14,015 nucleotides of DNA, taken from an uncultured Collinsella sp. Its GTDB lineage: Bacteria > Actinomycetota > Coriobacteriia > Coriobacteriales > Coriobacteriaceae. The position numbers were made by a program, and so were the translations under genes. Each line of letters starts with the position of its first letter. Within the stretch, counting starts at the first letter, position 1. The notes under the pieces were generated by a model, which saw only the letters and a program-made list of their open reading frames with translations, had not been told where the DNA came from and did not search any database. The stretch lies in the NCBI GenBank assembly GCA_937969105.1, contig CALBUZ010000142.1:1-14015 (forward strand). Direction: 5' to 3'. This document shows, piece by piece, positions 12,810 to 14,015 of the stretch.

Positions 12810-13090
12810 ACTTTGCGTTTTTATGCCTTTGGTTCAGCTGCCAGACCCGGCGCAGGAAACTCGAGCAAGATGGTCAAACATTGGGCTGTTCAATGAGGGC
12901 ACCCACAATCGCCTCTATATCTACAAGGTGCAGCCGTGCGAGGGCTTCGAGAGGGCAATAGGCTGCATTCAAGACACTCGGTTTTCTCCCTCACCGTCAT
13001 CGTTGCCGCTGCGGCAAGACCCGCGCAAATACTTGGAATAGCCCTACGCTCTGCGATGTATCTACAGACCCTGAGCGAAGGGAGCCGCAT
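12810..13090. other. Divergent intergenic region before the pilin-like gene
   Basis: No convincing gene is found in this 280-base stretch; short frames lack ribosome-binding sites. TTGGAA at 13033-13038 and a weak GATGTAT near 13055 might belong to the pilin promoter. A small palindrome at 13003-13017 is listed separately. Confidence 0.4.
13003..13017. promoter_or_regulatory. Possible operator upstream of the pilin-like gene
   Basis: TTGCCGC (13003-13009) and GCGGCAA (13011-13017) are perfect arms around one T. It lies about 75 bases before the pilin start codon, in the divergent region. Its size fits a dimer-binding regulator. No other copy was noticed. Confidence 0.35.
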
Positions 13091-14015
13091 ATGCATGCAG
13101 CGGCAAATAACCTTCGGGGGGGGGTATCTCATGAGAGTACCCGCCTTCGAGGGCAATCTATCATCGAGTACGTACTGATCATCGCAATCATCGGTCTGGT
13201 GATCGTGTTCGCCGGACCCGGCGTGGCCGGGGCCATCCGCAACCAGTTCAACCTGGTCGGCAACACGGTGAACAATGGGGCGACCGGCGGCGTCGAGGGA
13301 GGTGGAACAACCGGTGGAGGCTCCGCCGGGGCCGATTCCGCGACCGTCCAGGCGGCCGTCGCCAAGGACGCGAAGGACTGGACGCTCGGTGAGCAGAAGG
13401 CCGTCGCCGAGGACATCGCCGCTAAGGGCGAGGCATCTCCCGCCTACGCCAAGGCCAAGGCCGCTATGGACGCAGGCACCGAGTTCTCGATGAAACTGAC
13501 GGACGGGCAGACGCTGACCTACCGAATCATCGGCATCAACCACGACGACCTCGCGGACGGCTCCGGCAAGGCGGGGCTGACGTTCCTCACCACCTCGTCG
13601 GGCATTAAGTCTCGCGTGAACCCTACGGCAACCAACGCCGGCGGCTGGGAGAAATCTGAGCTCCGTGCGAAGATGAGCTCAGGCGATATCTGGAACCTCA
13701 TGCCGTATGATTTCCAATCCAAGGTGAAGACCGTTACGAAGCTCACGAACAACGTTGATGGAAAGACAAAGGATGCCGCTGTCTCCGCGACTTCGGACAG
13801 GCTGTTCCTGATCAGCTACTCCGAGATGGCCCCCGCGTCCTGGCGTCCCCCCTATTGGACTGACTACCCGTGGACCTCCTCTGAGGGTACCCAGTACGAG
13901 GGCTGCAAGGGCAAGGTGACGGAGAACCGTTCAGCCACCTGGTGGGCGCGTACGGCGATGCCTAGCTCGAGTGACTCTAGGTGCTTCCTCTTTTTCCTCC
14001 GCAACGGTAATCCGT
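13091..14015 (+). CDS. Type IVb-like prepilin fused to a DUF6273-like head (partial)
   Basis: An exported surface protein, cut by the right edge after 308 residues. The start is ATG 13091, six bases after AAGGGAG. The leader of 21 residues ends in a basic RLRG; the next residues, QSIIEYVLIIAIIGLVIVF, match the prepilin peptidase rule, with cleavage after Gly21 and Glu at +5, followed by a hydrophobic helix. A Gly/Thr-rich linker (about 61-80) and a helical segment (about 85-128) lead to a globular domain from about 143. Its GGWEKSELRAKM, LFLISYSEM and WWARTAM landmarks resemble DUF6273, a lectin-like fold often seen on surface proteins. Neighbouring pilus genes, if any, lie to the right. Nine G residues interrupt the leader coding region, and the last visible codons look diversified; both are described as findings. 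Adhesion is an inference. Confidence 0.82.
   Translation, partial: MHAAANNLRGGVSHESTRLRGQSIIEYVLIIAIIGLVIVFAGPGVAGAIRNQFNLVGNTVNNGATGGVEGGGTTGGGSAGADSATVQAAVAKDAKDWTLGEQKAVAEDIAAKGEASPAYAKAKAAMDAGTEFSMKLTDGQTLTYRIIGINHDDLADGSGKAGLTFLTTSSGIKSRVNPTATNAGGWEKSELRAKMSSGDIWNLMPYDFQSKVKTVTKLTNNVDGKTKDAAVSATSDRLFLISYSEMAPASWRPPYWTDYPWTSSEGTQYEGCKGKVTENRSATWWARTAMPSSSDSRCFLFFLRNGNP
13116..13124 (+). repeat. Nine-G tract inside the prepilin leader
   Basis: Nine consecutive G bases encode the end of an Arg, two Gly and the start of a Val (residues 9-12 of the prepilin). With nine the frame is open. With ten the reading becomes GGIS and stops; with eight it ends about 18 codons later. Such tracts are classic slipped-strand switches. 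Confidence 0.9.

Noticed and set aside
12823..13178. Short plus-strand frames between the divergent genes, one containing a hydrophobic stretch and one ending in RGQ like a pilin leader
   Set aside because: No ribosome-binding sites, no continuation into a pilin helix, and the similarity of CTTCGA and GGGCAAT blocks to the true pilin start is too short to claim a duplicated gene.
12890..13543. A 217-codon minus-strand frame and other short frames over the pilin start
   Set aside because: They are shadows of the pilin-like gene, which has a ribosome-binding site, a prepilin signal and domain landmarks.
1..14015. tRNA or rRNA genes, CRISPR arrays, riboswitches
   Set aside because: No cloverleaf-like segments, spaced repeats or known riboswitch cores were recognised on either strand; the only tandem repeats are coding or listed above.

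Overview
The window most likely comes from the chromosome of a human-gut Collinsella (Coriobacteriia, Actinomycetota), probably C. aerofaciens. The main reason is the gene at 9163-9954. It matches, as I remember the sequence, the NADPH-dependent 7beta-hydroxysteroid dehydrogenase of C. aerofaciens. The block of minus-strand genes at 4516-8314 is a high-GC actinobacterial housekeeping cluster.

Layout. (1) 1-4419 is one end of an integrative/conjugative element of the clostridial Tn1549-like type. A leftward operon runs repA, parA, parB and an unidentified protein that leaves the window. Behind it are a structured intergenic region, an AT-rich HIT-family gene, a small membrane protein and a 21-codon broken ORF. 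The element seems to stop between about 4419 and 4453, next to the terminator of the host operon. (2) 4453-8379 is a leftward chromosomal operon: pgsA-like phosphatidyltransferase, GarA/OdhI-like FHA protein, FtsR-like MerR regulator, adenine phosphoribosyltransferase, and a secreted coiled-coil NlpC/P60 hydrolase. A promoter sits at 8351-8379 and an intrinsic terminator at 4453-4492. (3) 8390-10530 is a scarred accessory region. It holds fragments of a transporter and a hydrolase, the 7beta-HSDH gene behind a 9-codon leader ORF, and a decayed IS30-type transposase start. (4) 10531-14015 holds two divergent accessory genes. One is a 736-residue protein with a restriction-endonuclease-like motif and a glycine-zipper region. 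The other is a rightward gene, cut by the window edge, for a type IVb-like prepilin fused to a DUF6273-like head.

The most interesting part is the right end. The pilin-like gene has a run of nine G near its start, and a gain or loss of one G would stop translation, so it looks phase-variable. The last codons visible in its head almost all end in C or T, as expected of a variable region of a diversity-generating retroelement, although no template or reverse transcriptase is inside the window. In the mobile element, repA contains four tandem 23-bp repeats whose period is not a multiple of three. This suggests an intragenic replication origin, as known for RepA_N replicons. parB contains a perfect 15+1+15 palindrome. 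All identifications rest on reading the sequence and on memory of protein families; no searches were run.
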